The notes: generated by a model not told the origin, from the sequence alone. Shown: positions 1-8,746, counted from the stretch's first letter. The stretch is DNA of 64,000 bases from Blautia sp. OF03-15BH (GCF_003463065.1 NZ_QSCM01000004.1:62001-126000); one strand, 5' to 3'. Numbers and translations are program-made.

Positions 1-1
1 C

Positions 2-454
2 AACATGGAGCTTATGGGCGTCTATGATGAGGAACTGGTGGAGCCTCTGGCTCAGGTAATGGCAAAGCTCGGTGTCAAACGCGGCATGGTCGTCTTCGGC
101 CAGGACAGGCTGGATGAGATCTCCATGAGTGCTCCCACCTCTGTCTGCGAGATCCGGGACGGCTGCTTCCAGTCTTATGAGATCACTCCGGAACAGTTTG
201 GCTACAAGCGCTGCACGAAGGATGACCTCACCGGCGGCACACCGGAAGAAAATGCAGCCATTACCCGTTCCATTCTAACCGGTGCGGAAAAAGGGCCAAA
301 ACGCCAGGCTGTCTGCCTCAATGCCGGAGCTGCCTTTTATATCACAGGCAAGACCGAAACCATGGAAGACGGTGTCCGTCAGGCGGAACAGCTCATCGAT
401 GAGGGCGCTGCCCTGAAGAAGCTGGAAGAATTTGTAAAGGAGAGCAACCGATGA
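2..454 (+). CDS. trpD: Anthranilate phosphoribosyltransferase, C-terminal part (truncated by window edge)
   Basis: This is the last ~150 codons of TrpD, which moves phosphoribose from PRPP to anthranilate in tryptophan synthesis. The reading frame is open through the left edge, so the true start lies outside. The segment LGVKRGMVVFGQDRLDEIS, followed by the APT and E residues of the C-terminal alpha/beta domain, is the family signature; the N-terminal PRPP-binding GTGGD motif must be upstream. The stop overlaps the start of trpC (ATGA), so the two are translationally coupled. Family assignment is firm from sequence and from the trp context. Confidence 0.95.
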   Translation, partial: NMELMGVYDEELVEPLAQVMAKLGVKRGMVVFGQDRLDEISMSAPTSVCEIRDGCFQSYEITPEQFGYKRCTKDDLTGGTPEENAAITRSILTGAEKGPKRQAVCLNAGAAFYITGKTETMEDGVRQAEQLIDEGAALKKLEEFVKESNR

Positions 455-1248
455 ATATCCTGGAGGAGATCGCTGCGAAAACCATCGAACGGATCCGGAA
501 GGAAAAGGAAGCGATCCCTCTTTCCACCGTCCGTTCCGCTGCTGAAAAAAGACGCTTCGGAGCTCCGGATTTTCTCTTTGAAAAGGCGTTGAAAAAGCCT
601 GGTGTTTCTTTTATCTGCGAGGTAAAAAAGGCTTCTCCCTCCAAAGGGATCATCGCCGAGGACTTTCCTTATCTGGATATCGCCAGAAGCTATGAAGCCG
701 CCGGGGCCGATGCCATCTCCTGCCTTACGGAGCCCTTCTATTTTCTCGGAAGAGACGCCTACCTGCAGGAGATCTCAGCCAGTGTTTCCATTCCCGTCTT
801 ACGAAAGGATTTCACCATAGATGAGTATATGATCTACCAGGCCGCAGCCTATGGTGCCTCCGCCGTACTTCTCATCTGTTCCATTCTGGATGATGAAAAG
901 CTTCTTGCCTACCGCCAGCTGGCTGACGAGCTGAAGCTTTCTGCCCTGGTGGAAGCACATTCAGAAGAAGAGATTTCCCGGGCCGTCAAGGCAGGAGCCC
1001 GGATCATCGGCGTCAACAACCGGAATCTCAAAAATTTCCAGGTGGACGTAGACAACAGCCTGAAACTTCGTTCACTGGCTCCGAAGGACTGTCTTTTCGT
1101 GTCAGAAAGCGGGATCAAGACCCGTGAAGATATCGAAAAGCTGGAAAGAAACGGAACGGATGCGGTTCTCATCGGGGAAACGCTCATGCGTGCAGCGGAT
1201 AAAAAAGCCATGCTGGACAGCCTGAAAGGAGTGTACCGCGTTTCATGA
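451..1248 (+). CDS. trpC: Indole-3-glycerol-phosphate synthase
   Basis: 265 aa, full length for the monofunctional enzyme that closes and decarboxylates CdRP to indole-3-glycerol phosphate. Visible (beta/alpha)8-barrel landmarks are FICEVKKASPSKG (substrate-binding Lys region), VLRKDFTIDEYMIYQA (catalytic Lys in KDF), ALVEAHSEEE, GVNNRNL and the phosphate loop VSESGI. The ATG lies inside an ATGA overlap with trpD, with AAGGAG a few bases upstream. It is separate from trpF here, unlike the enterobacterial TrpCF fusion. The gene end overlaps the start of trpF by four bases. Confidence 0.97.
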   Translation: MNILEEIAAKTIERIRKEKEAIPLSTVRSAAEKRRFGAPDFLFEKALKKPGVSFICEVKKASPSKGIIAEDFPYLDIARSYEAAGADAISCLTEPFYFLGRDAYLQEISASVSIPVLRKDFTIDEYMIYQAAAYGASAVLLICSILDDEKLLAYRQLADELKLSALVEAHSEEEISRAVKAGARIIGVNNRNLKNFQVDVDNSLKLRSLAPKDCLFVSESGIKTREDIEKLERNGTDAVLIGETLMRAADKKAMLDSLKGVYRVS

Positions 1249-1853
1249 CAAGGACAAAGATCAAGATCTGTGGCCTTCGAAGACCGGAAGACATCCTTTT
1301 CGTCAATGAGGCCAGCCCGGATTTTGCTGGTTTCATCATCGACGTGCCAAAGAGCAGGCGGAACGTTTCCCCCGAAAAAGTCCGGGAGCTTACCGCTTCC
1401 CTTTCCCCGGAAATTCTTCCCGTGGGCGTCTTCGTAAACGCTCCCATGGAAACCATTCTTTCTCTGGTGAAGGACGGCACGCTGAAAGCCGTACAGCTCC
1501 ATGGGCAGGAATCCCAAAGCTACCTTACGGAACTGAAAAAACAGGTTTCTCTTCCTGTGATCCGGGCATTCTCCATCCATTCTGCTACGGATCTGGAAAA
1601 AGCCAAGAAAAGCCCCGCAGACTTCGTCCTTCTGGACAACGGATCCGGTGGTACAGGAGCAGCCTTTGACTGGTCACTTTTTACCTCTTTTGACAGACCT
1701 TTTTTTCTGGCAGGAGGCTTAAGACCGGATAACATAACAGAAGCCATCAGCCGTTTTCAGCCCTATGCCCTCGATCTGAGCAGCGGTGTGGAAACGGATG
1801 GATATAAAGACAAAGAAAAAATAATCGCAGCAGTCGCTGCAGTCAGGAGATAA
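1245..1853 (+). CDS. trpF: Phosphoribosylanthranilate isomerase
   Basis: 202 aa, normal for TrpF, which isomerises PRA to CdRP by an Amadori rearrangement. The N-terminal KICGLRRPEDILFVN carries the catalytic cysteine of the KICG motif. The FVLLDN strand carries the general-acid Asp, followed by the GGTG phosphate loop and a late GGLRPDNI phosphate-binding segment. The start is the ATG of an ATGA overlap with the trpC stop; AAAGGAG lies about 14 bases upstream, so coupling is likely important. Only five bases separate it from trpB. Confidence 0.96.
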   Translation: MTRTKIKICGLRRPEDILFVNEASPDFAGFIIDVPKSRRNVSPEKVRELTASLSPEILPVGVFVNAPMETILSLVKDGTLKAVQLHGQESQSYLTELKKQVSLPVIRAFSIHSATDLEKAKKSPADFVLLDNGSGGTGAAFDWSLFTSFDRPFFLAGGLRPDNITEAISRFQPYALDLSSGVETDGYKDKEKIIAAVAAVRR

Positions 1854-1857
1854 ACAT

Positions 1858-3042
1858 ATGAGCAATGGACGTTTCGGCATTCATGGCGGGCAGTACATCC
1901 CGGAAACCCTCATGAATGCAGTCATTGAACTGGAAGAAGCCTACAACCACTACAAAGATGACCCGGATTTTAACCGGGAACTCACGACGCTCTTAAACGA
2001 GTACGCCGGAAGACCCTCCCGTCTTTATTATGCAAAGCGTATGACCGAGGATCTGGGCGGAGCCAAAATTTACCTCAAGCGTGAGGACCTGAATCACACC
2101 GGAGCCCACAAGATCAACAACGTACTGGGACAGGTCCTTCTTGCCAAAAGGATGGGAAAGACCCGTGTCATCGCTGAGACAGGAGCCGGTCAGCACGGTG
2201 TTGCCACCGCCACGGCTGCTGCCCTGATGGATATGGAATGTGAGGTCTTTATGGGGGAAGAGGACACCAAAAGGCAGGCACTGAACGTTTATCGGATGCG
2301 CCTTCTGGGCGCCAAGGTCCACGCCGTCTCCTCCGGAACCGGCACACTGAAGGATGCCGTTTCCGAAACCATGAGAGAATGGACCAGCCGGATCGCCGAC
2401 ACGCATTATGTCCTGGGTTCCTGCATGGGACCCCATCCCTTCCCCACGATCGTCCGTGATTTCCAGTCTGTCATTTCCAGGGAGATCAAAGAACAGATCC
2501 TGGAAAAAGAAGGAAAGCTTCCGGATGCCGTTCTGGCCTGTGTCGGCGGCGGTTCCAATGCGATCGGTGCTTTCTATCACTTCATCCCCCATCCGGAGGT
2601 CCGTCTGATCGGTCTCGAGGCTGCCGGAAGAGGCATCGATACCAAAGAGACGGCAGCCACGATCGGCACCGGCTCTCTCGGCATTTTCCATGGCATGAAA
2701 TCCTATTTCTGTCAGGACGAGTATGGACAGATCGCTCCTGTTTATTCTATTTCCGCCGGCCTTGACTACCCCGGCATCGGACCGGAGCACGCACACCTTC
2801 ATGACATCGGCAGAGCAGAATACTATGCCATCACCGATGACCAGGCGGTAGATGCTTTTGAGTATCTTTCCAGGCTGGAAGGCATCATTCCTGCTATTGA
2901 GAGTGCCCATGCCGTGGCATATGCCCGGGAGCTGGCGCCTTCAATGAGAAAAGACCAGATCATTGTCATCAACATCTCCGGCCGCGGAGACAAAGACTGT
3001 GCAGCCATCGCACGTTACAGAGGGGAGGATCTTCATGAGTAA
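1858..3042 (+). CDS. trpB: Tryptophan synthase beta chain
   Basis: 394 aa, typical of TrpB1. It condenses indole with serine using PLP. The PLP lysine lies in NHTGAHKINNVLGQ, the glutamate/indole region in ETGAGQHGVATAT, and the PLP phosphate loop is GGGSNAIG; the C-terminal SGRGDKD loop is intact. The start follows AGGAG six bases upstream. The last eight bases overlap trpA, whose ribosome site sits inside this gene, so alpha and beta chains should be made in balance for the alpha2beta2 complex. Confidence 0.98.
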   Translation: MSNGRFGIHGGQYIPETLMNAVIELEEAYNHYKDDPDFNRELTTLLNEYAGRPSRLYYAKRMTEDLGGAKIYLKREDLNHTGAHKINNVLGQVLLAKRMGKTRVIAETGAGQHGVATATAAALMDMECEVFMGEEDTKRQALNVYRMRLLGAKVHAVSSGTGTLKDAVSETMREWTSRIADTHYVLGSCMGPHPFPTIVRDFQSVISREIKEQILEKEGKLPDAVLACVGGGSNAIGAFYHFIPHPEVRLIGLEAAGRGIDTKETAATIGTGSLGIFHGMKSYFCQDEYGQIAPVYSISAGLDYPGIGPEHAHLHDIGRAEYYAITDDQAVDAFEYLSRLEGIIPAIESAHAVAYARELAPSMRKDQIIVINISGRGDKDCAAIARYRGEDLHE

Positions 3043-3808
3043 CATCAAAAAAGCATTTGAGGGCGGCAAAGCCTTTATTCCATTTATCACCTGCGGAGAC
3101 CCGTCACTGGAGATCACAGAACAGCTCGTTTACGCCATGGAGGAAGCAGGGGCGGATCTGATCGAGCTGGGCATTCCTTTTTCAGACCCTACAGCTGAGG
3201 GTCCTGTCATCCAGGAAGCCAATATCCGGGCGCTCTCCGGCGGCGTCACCACGGATAAGATCTTCGATATGGTCCGGAAAATCCGACAGAGATCCAACAT
3301 TCCTCTGGTTTTCATGACATACGCCAATGTGGTTTTCTCCTATGGTACGGAACGGTTTATGAAGACCGCCAGCGAAATCGGTATGGATGGGCTGATCCTT
3401 CCGGATGTTCCTTATGAAGAAAAGGAGGAATTTGATTCCGTGGCAAAAGCCTATGGTCTGGATCTCATTTCTCTCATTGCCCCCACCTCCGAGGACCGCA
3501 TCTCCAGGATTGCAAAAGACGCCTCCGGTTTCGTATACTGTGTCTCCTCTCTTGGTGTGACCGGAGTCAGAAGCAGCATCACTACCGATATCGGAGCCAT
3601 GGTAACGCTTGTAAAAGCTGCCAAAGAGATCCCCTGTGCCGTAGGCTTCGGAATCTCCACTCCGGAGCAGGCAAAAAAAATGGCAGACCTTTCCGATGGT
3701 GCCATCGTCGGAAGCGCCATTGTCAAGCTCTGCGCAACATACGGAACAGACTGTGTCCCCTATGTCAAAGAATATGTCGCATCTATGAAAAAAGCTCTCC
3801 GCTCATAA
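3035..3808 (+). CDS. trpA: Tryptophan synthase alpha chain
   Basis: 257 aa. It cleaves indole-3-glycerol phosphate and passes indole to TrpB. A longer in-frame start at 2963 exists, but AGGGGAGG at 3021-3028 places the true ATG at 3035, inside the end of trpB. The catalytic Glu49 (E. coli numbering) is present as Glu44 in LIELGIPFSDP. The second catalytic residue, Asp60, is replaced by Glu55 in SDPTAEGPVIQ. The rest (GVTGVRSS, AVGFGISTPEQ, GSAIV) matches the family. The stop codon lies in the loop of the operon terminator. Confidence 0.97.
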   Translation: MSNIKKAFEGGKAFIPFITCGDPSLEITEQLVYAMEEAGADLIELGIPFSDPTAEGPVIQEANIRALSGGVTTDKIFDMVRKIRQRSNIPLVFMTYANVVFSYGTERFMKTASEIGMDGLILPDVPYEEKEEFDSVAKAYGLDLISLIAPTSEDRISRIAKDASGFVYCVSSLGVTGVRSSITTDIGAMVTLVKAAKEIPCAVGFGISTPEQAKKMADLSDGAIVGSAIVKLCATYGTDCVPYVKEYVASMKKALRS

Positions 3809-3830
3809 GCGGAGGGCTTTCCTCTTTTTA
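3788..3830. terminator. Bidirectional intrinsic terminator, trp / nucleoside importer
   Basis: A 12-bp stem (3791-3802 with 3809-3820, one G-U wobble) with a six-base loop TCATAA that contains the trpA stop. Rightward it is followed by CCTCTTTTTATC. Leftward the A-run 3788-3793 becomes a U-tract, so the convergent importer operon ending at 3834 can also use it. Confidence 0.9.
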
Positions 3831-3833
3831 TCT

Positions 3834-4832
3834 TTATCGTTCCTCACGGAAATACGACTGTCCCAGAGAGCTGGGCGGCTGATTTTCCCGCTTGTTTCTC
3901 ATACTGGTGAGTACCAGAACCACCAGCGTTACCACATAAGGAATCATTTTATACAACTCTTGAAATTCCATATGATCCATTCCTGTCGGGATGTACAGGT
4001 AGAGAATGTACAAACCACCAAAGAAGATGGAGGAAAAAATGGAAACCACCGGACGCCAGATGGTAAAAATAACCAGCGCGATGGCCAGCCAGCCTCTGTC
4101 ACCGAAGGCATCGTTGGACCAGACACCGCAGGCATAGTCCATGACATAATAAAGGCCGCCCAGACCTGCGATCATACAGCCCACACAGGTAGCCACATAT
4201 TTATACCTTGTCACACTGATACCAGCTGCATCTGCCGTTCCGGGATTCTCTCCCACGGCTCTTAAATGAAGTCCCACGCGGGTATGCTTCAGCACATATG
4301 CACAGATCAGAGCAATGATAATGGCAGCATAGGCCAGAAAACCATAAGAAAAGAAAATCTTTCCAAACCAGCCAAGCTTTCCTGCAAAAGGAAGGGACTT
4401 GCTGAAATAGCTGCTGGTCGCTGAAAGCGCAATGGAGGGCACATCACTGCCGGAAAGCTTGATGAGAGAACCTCCAAAGAAGTTTCCGAATCCCACACCA
4501 AAGGTCGTCATGGCCAGACCGGTCACGTTCTGGTTTGCCCGCAGGGTAACCGTAAGGAAGCAATAGAGAAGCCCCATGCAAAGGGAAGCCAGAAGGCAGC
4601 AGACCAGGGGGATCAGGATCGCCAGAAAACCATTGATCTTAGACGCATCGCTTAAGGACTGCTCATAAAAGAAGGATCCCATAACGCCGCTGATGGCTCC
4701 AACGTACATGACACCGGGGATTCCAAGGTTTAAGTTACCGGATTTCTCCGTCATGATCTCACCGGTACTTCCGAACAGAAGCGGAATTCCCTGCACAACG
4801 GCTCTCGGAATAAATGCCACAAGATTGATCAT
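3834..4832 (-). CDS. Nucleoside ABC transporter, permease 2 (NupQ/YufQ-like)
   Basis: 332 aa, very hydrophobic, with about nine predicted membrane segments; a BPD_transp_2 / NupQ-type permease of the branched-chain/ribose-like ABC import class. The motif region GEKSGNLNLGIPGVMYVGA (GEIMTEKSGNLNLGI) is typical of YufQ and its relatives. It is the last gene of the importer operon, and its ATG forms an ATGA overlap with the stop of the first permease. With the partner permease it would form the membrane channel. The purine nucleoside substrate is inferred from the guanine riboswitch upstream of the operon and from the BMP-type binding protein. Confidence 0.88.
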   Translation of the reverse strand: MINLVAFIPRAVVQGIPLLFGSTGEIMTEKSGNLNLGIPGVMYVGAISGVMGSFFYEQSLSDASKINGFLAILIPLVCCLLASLCMGLLYCFLTVTLRANQNVTGLAMTTFGVGFGNFFGGSLIKLSGSDVPSIALSATSSYFSKSLPFAGKLGWFGKIFFSYGFLAYAAIIIALICAYVLKHTRVGLHLRAVGENPGTADAAGISVTRYKYVATCVGCMIAGLGGLYYVMDYACGVWSNDAFGDRGWLAIALVIFTIWRPVVSIFSSIFFGGLYILYLYIPTGMDHMEFQELYKMIPYVVTLVVLVLTSMRNKRENQPPSSLGQSYFREER

Positions 4833-5938
4833 CAGTTCTCAGCTCCTTTCTCTGATTTTTTCCGGAAGTGGATCTTATAGGAAATGAAGAATTCACAGCC
4901 GATGATAAAGAACAGGATGATACCTGTCAGAATATCCGCAAAGGACTGATTCAGTCCGAAGGTTGTGGAAATCTCACTGGCTCCTCTGTTCAAAAATACA
5001 ATGAGAAAACTGGTAAACGCCATGGTAAAGGGATTAAATTTTGCCATCCAGGAAACCATAACAGCCGTAAATCCCTGACCGTTTGCAATGGTGGTCGTAA
5101 CTGTATGGTTGATTCCGCCTACCAGAAGAAGTCCTACCATACCACAGACCGCGCCGGAAAGCACCATGGTACGCATGATGACTTTTTCTACTTTAATTCC
5201 CACATAACGGGCGGTGTTCTCACTTTCTCCCACGACAGCGATCTCATAACCATGTTTGCTGTATACAAAATAGATATAAAGAAGGATCATCATAACCACT
5301 GCGATAAGAATCGTCAGCAGATATTTGGAGCCGAACAGGTTCGGCAGCCAGCCGATATTCGTCTTCTGGTTGATGATACCGATTTTACCGGAGCCTTTGG
5401 GCATTTCCCAGACAATGGTAAAAAAGGCAACCAGCTGAGTCGCAATGTAGTTCATCATCAGTGTGGAAAGCGTCTCATTGGTATTCCATTTCGCCTTGAA
5501 GAAAGCAGGGATCAGTCCCCAGACAGCTCCAGCTGCCAGGCTGGTGACAAACATCAGAAGGATGATCAGGGCATTGGGAAGCTTTCCGGCCAGACAGATC
5601 ATGCAGGCGGCAGCCGCAAGACCACCGATCAGCACCTGTCCTTCACCGCCGATATTCCAGAAACGCATCCGGAAAGCCGGCGTCAGAGCCAGTGAGATCA
5701 GAAGCAGAATCGCCACATTCTGGAACGTGATCCAGCTCTTTCTGGCCGTTCCGAAGGCTCCCATAAAAATGGTCACATACACCTGTACCGGGTTGATGCC
5801 GGTAAGAACCGTTGTCAGGATGCCGCAGACCACAAGAGCTGCGAGAATTGCCAGAAGGCGGATCCTTAAGCCGCGCTGCCAGGGAAGGGCATCTCTTTTT
5901 ACAATATGAAACAGAGGTTCCTTGACTTTACTGTTCAT
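4832..5938 (-). CDS. Nucleoside ABC transporter, permease 1 (NupP/YufP-like)
   Basis: 368 aa from the ATG at 5938, which has AGGAGG eight bases upstream; the in-frame GTG at 5947 sits in the ribosome site and is unlikely. It has a cytoplasmic N-terminus and about ten hydrophobic segments. The stretch FRMRFWNIGGEGQVLIGGLAA is the YufP/NupP hallmark. It overlaps the end of the ATPase gene by 11 bases and the next permease by one ATGA, so the three transporter parts are tightly coupled. The family is clear; the precise substrate is inferred. Confidence 0.88.
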   Translation of the reverse strand: MNSKVKEPLFHIVKRDALPWQRGLRIRLLAILAALVVCGILTTVLTGINPVQVYVTIFMGAFGTARKSWITFQNVAILLLISLALTPAFRMRFWNIGGEGQVLIGGLAAAACMICLAGKLPNALIILLMFVTSLAAGAVWGLIPAFFKAKWNTNETLSTLMMNYIATQLVAFFTIVWEMPKGSGKIGIINQKTNIGWLPNLFGSKYLLTILIAVVMMILLYIYFVYSKHGYEIAVVGESENTARYVGIKVEKVIMRTMVLSGAVCGMVGLLLVGGINHTVTTTIANGQGFTAVMVSWMAKFNPFTMAFTSFLIVFLNRGASEISTTFGLNQSFADILTGIILFFIIGCEFFISYKIHFRKKSEKGAEN

Positions 5939-7460
5939 TTTCTGCACCTCCTATGCGGGTCATCATCATGCCCACGGTATTTTTATCCGTTGTCCTTCCA
6001 TCTACGATACCGCTGACCTCTCCTCCGCAGAGCACCAGGATCCGGTCGGAAAGCTCCAGAAGCACATCCAGGTCTTCGCCGACGAAAATGACGGCGGTTC
6101 CTTTTTTCTTCTGCTCATTGATGAGATTGTAGATCGTATGAGAAGAGTTGATATCCAGTCCACGGACTGCATAGGCAGTCATCAGCACGGTCGGACTGGA
6201 AGCGATCTCACGTCCGACCAGGACCTTCTGCACGTTTCCGCCGGAAAGACGTCTGACCGGAGTGGAAAGACCGGGCGTTACAACCTCCAGCTCATCCACT
6301 ACCGCCTGTGCAAGCTCTTTCGGAGCCTTACGGTCCGTAAATACGGAATGACCTTTCTGGAAAGAACGGAGCATCATATTGTCGGTAAGGTCCATATCTC
6401 CTACCAGACCCATACCAAGACGGTCCTCCGGGACAAAGGAAAGGGACACGCCCATATCCATGATCTCTCTGGGATCTCTGCCGATGAGTTCTTCTCTGGT
6501 TCCATTTTCTTCTATATAAGTAATACTTCCTGACTCTGTAGACTGAAGACCGGCAATGGCTTCCAGAAGCTCTTTCTGTCCGCAGCCGGAAATACCGGCG
6601 ATACCAAGGATCTCACCGCTTCTGGCTGTGAAGGAGACATCCTTCAGTTTTACGATTCCGTCTTCTGTTTTTACGGTCAGTCCTTTGACTTCCAGTCTCG
6701 GCTGCGGATTCACCGGTTCCGGACGTTCAATGTTCAGTGTGACCTTGTGGCCCACCATCCGGTTAGTCATATCCTCCGCATTGGTGTCCTTCGTTGCAAT
6801 ATCACCTTCAAAGCAGCCGTGGCGCAGCACGGCCACACGGTCGGAAAGGCTTTCCACCTCATGCATCTTATGGGTGATGATGATGATCGCTTTTCCGTCA
6901 TCTCTCATGTTCCGGAGTACTTTGAAAAGCTTCTCTGTCTCCTGTGGCGTCAGTACTGCCGTAGGCTCATCCAGGATCAGGATGTCTGCTCCGCGGTAAA
7001 GGACCTTGATGATTTCCACAGTCTGTTTCTGAGAAACAGACATATTGTAGATCTTCTGATCCGGATCCACTTCAAATCCGTATTTGTCACAGATCTCTTT
7101 TATCTTTGCGGAAGCCTCTTTCAGATTCAGACGACCCTTCATACCCAAAACGATATTCTCTGCCGCTGTCAGTACATCGATCAGTTTAAAATGCTGATGC
7201 ACCATACCGATCCCGCAGGCATATGCATCCTTCGGAGAGCGGATCACCGTTTCTTTTCCATTGATAAAAATCTGTCCCTCATCCGGAAAATAAATTCCGG
7301 AAAGCATATTCATCAGGGTCGTTTTTCCGCTGCCGTTCTCTCCCAGCAGAGCCAGGATCTCTCCTTTGTAAATCTCAAGATTTACTTTGTCGCTGGCAAG
7401 TACAGACCCAAATCTCTTGGTGATATTTTTCATCGTCACCGCAGCTGTTTTTCCCTTCAA
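5928..7460 (-). CDS. Nucleoside ABC transporter, double ATPase (NupO/YufO-like)
   Basis: About 510 aa with two nucleotide-binding halves. The first half has Walker A GENGSGKTTLM and Walker B ILILDEPTAVLTP. The second has a degenerate Walker A (GISGCGQKELL), a good signature RLSGGNVQK and a degenerate Walker B (TVLMTAYAVRGLD), as is usual for sugar/nucleoside importers of this class. Start: an ATG at 7466 is only two bases from AAGGAGG, while an in-frame TTG at 7460 is eight bases away, so I prefer TTG; both give almost the same protein. It powers import through the two downstream permeases. Confidence 0.9.
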   Translation of the reverse strand: MKGKTAAVTMKNITKRFGSVLASDKVNLEIYKGEILALLGENGSGKTTLMNMLSGIYFPDEGQIFINGKETVIRSPKDAYACGIGMVHQHFKLIDVLTAAENIVLGMKGRLNLKEASAKIKEICDKYGFEVDPDQKIYNMSVSQKQTVEIIKVLYRGADILILDEPTAVLTPQETEKLFKVLRNMRDDGKAIIIITHKMHEVESLSDRVAVLRHGCFEGDIATKDTNAEDMTNRMVGHKVTLNIERPEPVNPQPRLEVKGLTVKTEDGIVKLKDVSFTARSGEILGIAGISGCGQKELLEAIAGLQSTESGSITYIEENGTREELIGRDPREIMDMGVSLSFVPEDRLGMGLVGDMDLTDNMMLRSFQKGHSVFTDRKAPKELAQAVVDELEVVTPGLSTPVRRLSGGNVQKVLVGREIASSPTVLMTAYAVRGLDINSSHTIYNLINEQKKKGTAVIFVGEDLDVLLELSDRILVLCGGEVSGIVDGRTTDKNTVGMMMTRIGGAENEQ

Positions 7461-7494
7461 GCTCATATCCTCCTTATCTATTATAACGCACAAA

Positions 7495-7526
7495 GGGGCG
7501 GTGCTGCGAAAGCGCTGCACCACCCC
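7495..7526 (-). terminator. Intercistronic GC-rich hairpin between binding protein and ATPase genes
   Basis: A 14-bp stem (7495-7508 with 7513-7526, one G-U and one A-A mismatch) with a four-base loop, just after the binding-protein stop. The following bases (TTTGTGCGTT) are too poor in U for a full terminator. I infer a partial terminator or 3'-end stabiliser that lets the binding protein be made in excess over the ATPase and permeases. Confidence 0.6.
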
Positions 7527-7543
7527 GTTCCGTCTTTGCAGAA

Positions 7544-8746
7544 TCAGAACTGTGTATCCAGAAGGGTAATACCATCGATCTGAACATCGAAATAAGGAGC
7601 TGAACGGTAGCCCTCTGCGGACTCATGGAAATATCCGTCAGAAACTGCCTCATGGTCTCCTTCATAATCAGCATCTGTATCCACGTCTGCCATGTAGGAA
7701 TCCAGTGTCTTTCCATCTACCGTAAATGTAGAAATGTCAAACACATGCAGAGAACCGTCTTCCAGTTTTGCAGCTGCCTCATCGATCGCTTCCTGGGTTC
7801 CCTCTGCAACCGCTTTTCCAAGGCTTGTCAGCTCAACAGAACCGGTCTTGAGATCTCCTGTCCAGTCTGCGTCAATGGCATCGCCGCTCTCTACGCAACC
7901 CATTGCATACTCGAAATACGGTGCCCAGTTGATTCTGGAAGAAACAAGGAAAGTATTCGGGCAGGCACTTTCGGTGCTTCCGTTGTAGGAAACGTTGGGA
8001 ACACCGGCAGTCTCGCAGGCAGTCGGAGCACCCATGGAATCGGCATGCTGGCTGATCAGCACACAACCGTCATCGATCAGTTTGTTTGCTCCCTCTTTCT
8101 CAGCGGTTTCATCGTACCAGGAACCGGTAAAGGTAACCTCCATGGTAACGCTGGGACATACAGAACGAGCGCCCAGGAAGAAAGAAGTATATCCGGAAAT
8201 TACCTCAGCGTAGGTATAAGCACCGACATAACCCATCTTTGCCTGATCCTCGGTGATCTCACCGTTTGCGATCATCTCGTTGAGTTTCATACCGGCGGTG
8301 ATACCAGCCAGATAACGTCCTTCATAAATAGAAGCGAAAGCATTGTGGAAGTTGTCAAGTCCTTCCGTATGTGCTTTGGTTCCGGTTGCGTGACAGAACT
8401 GTACATCCGGAAACTCTCTTGCGGCCTCAATGATATAATCCTCATGGCCGAAGCTATCTGCAAATACGAAGTTGCAGCCGGCATCTGCCAGCTCGCAGGC
8501 AGCATCATATGCTTCCTGACCCTCCGGAATACCGGTCTTGAACACATACTCGATTCCCATTTCCTCACAGGCTTCCTTTGCGGCGTTGATGAAGTTCAAG
8601 TCATAGGTAGAGTTCTCATCATGCAGGAAAATAAAACCTGCCTTTACAGTTGTTCCTTCATCCGCACTGCTGGTCATTCCTGCAGTTGCGCTGAGAGTAA
8701 GCATTACTGCTGCGGTTGCTGCAACCCACTTAACACTCTTTTTCAT
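7544..8746 (-). CDS. BMP-family nucleoside-binding protein of ABC importer
   Basis: 400 aa. After an N-terminal signal (MKKSVKWVAATAAVMLTLS) comes a full BMP/PnrA-type periplasmic-binding domain: VKAGFIFLHDEN, ADAGCNFVFADSFGHED, FASIYEGRYLAGITAGM, KMGYVGAYTYAEVISGYTS. It would capture purine nucleosides and deliver them to the importer encoded downstream. The start is well supported by AAAGGAG upstream. Oddity: unlike typical monoderm binding proteins there is no lipobox cysteine; the signal region ends LSATAGMTSSADEG, and the first Cys is past residue 50, so membrane anchoring is unexplained. Expression is governed by the guanine riboswitch in its 5' leader. Confidence 0.9.
   Translation of the reverse strand: MKKSVKWVAATAAVMLTLSATAGMTSSADEGTTVKAGFIFLHDENSTYDLNFINAAKEACEEMGIEYVFKTGIPEGQEAYDAACELADAGCNFVFADSFGHEDYIIEAAREFPDVQFCHATGTKAHTEGLDNFHNAFASIYEGRYLAGITAGMKLNEMIANGEITEDQAKMGYVGAYTYAEVISGYTSFFLGARSVCPSVTMEVTFTGSWYDETAEKEGANKLIDDGCVLISQHADSMGAPTACETAGVPNVSYNGSTESACPNTFLVSSRINWAPYFEYAMGCVESGDAIDADWTGDLKTGSVELTSLGKAVAEGTQEAIDEAAAKLEDGSLHVFDISTFTVDGKTLDSYMADVDTDADYEGDHEAVSDGYFHESAEGYRSAPYFDVQIDGITLLDTQF

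Noticed and set aside
1993..2910. 305-codon minus-strand open frame
   Set aside because: Antisense shadow of trpB.
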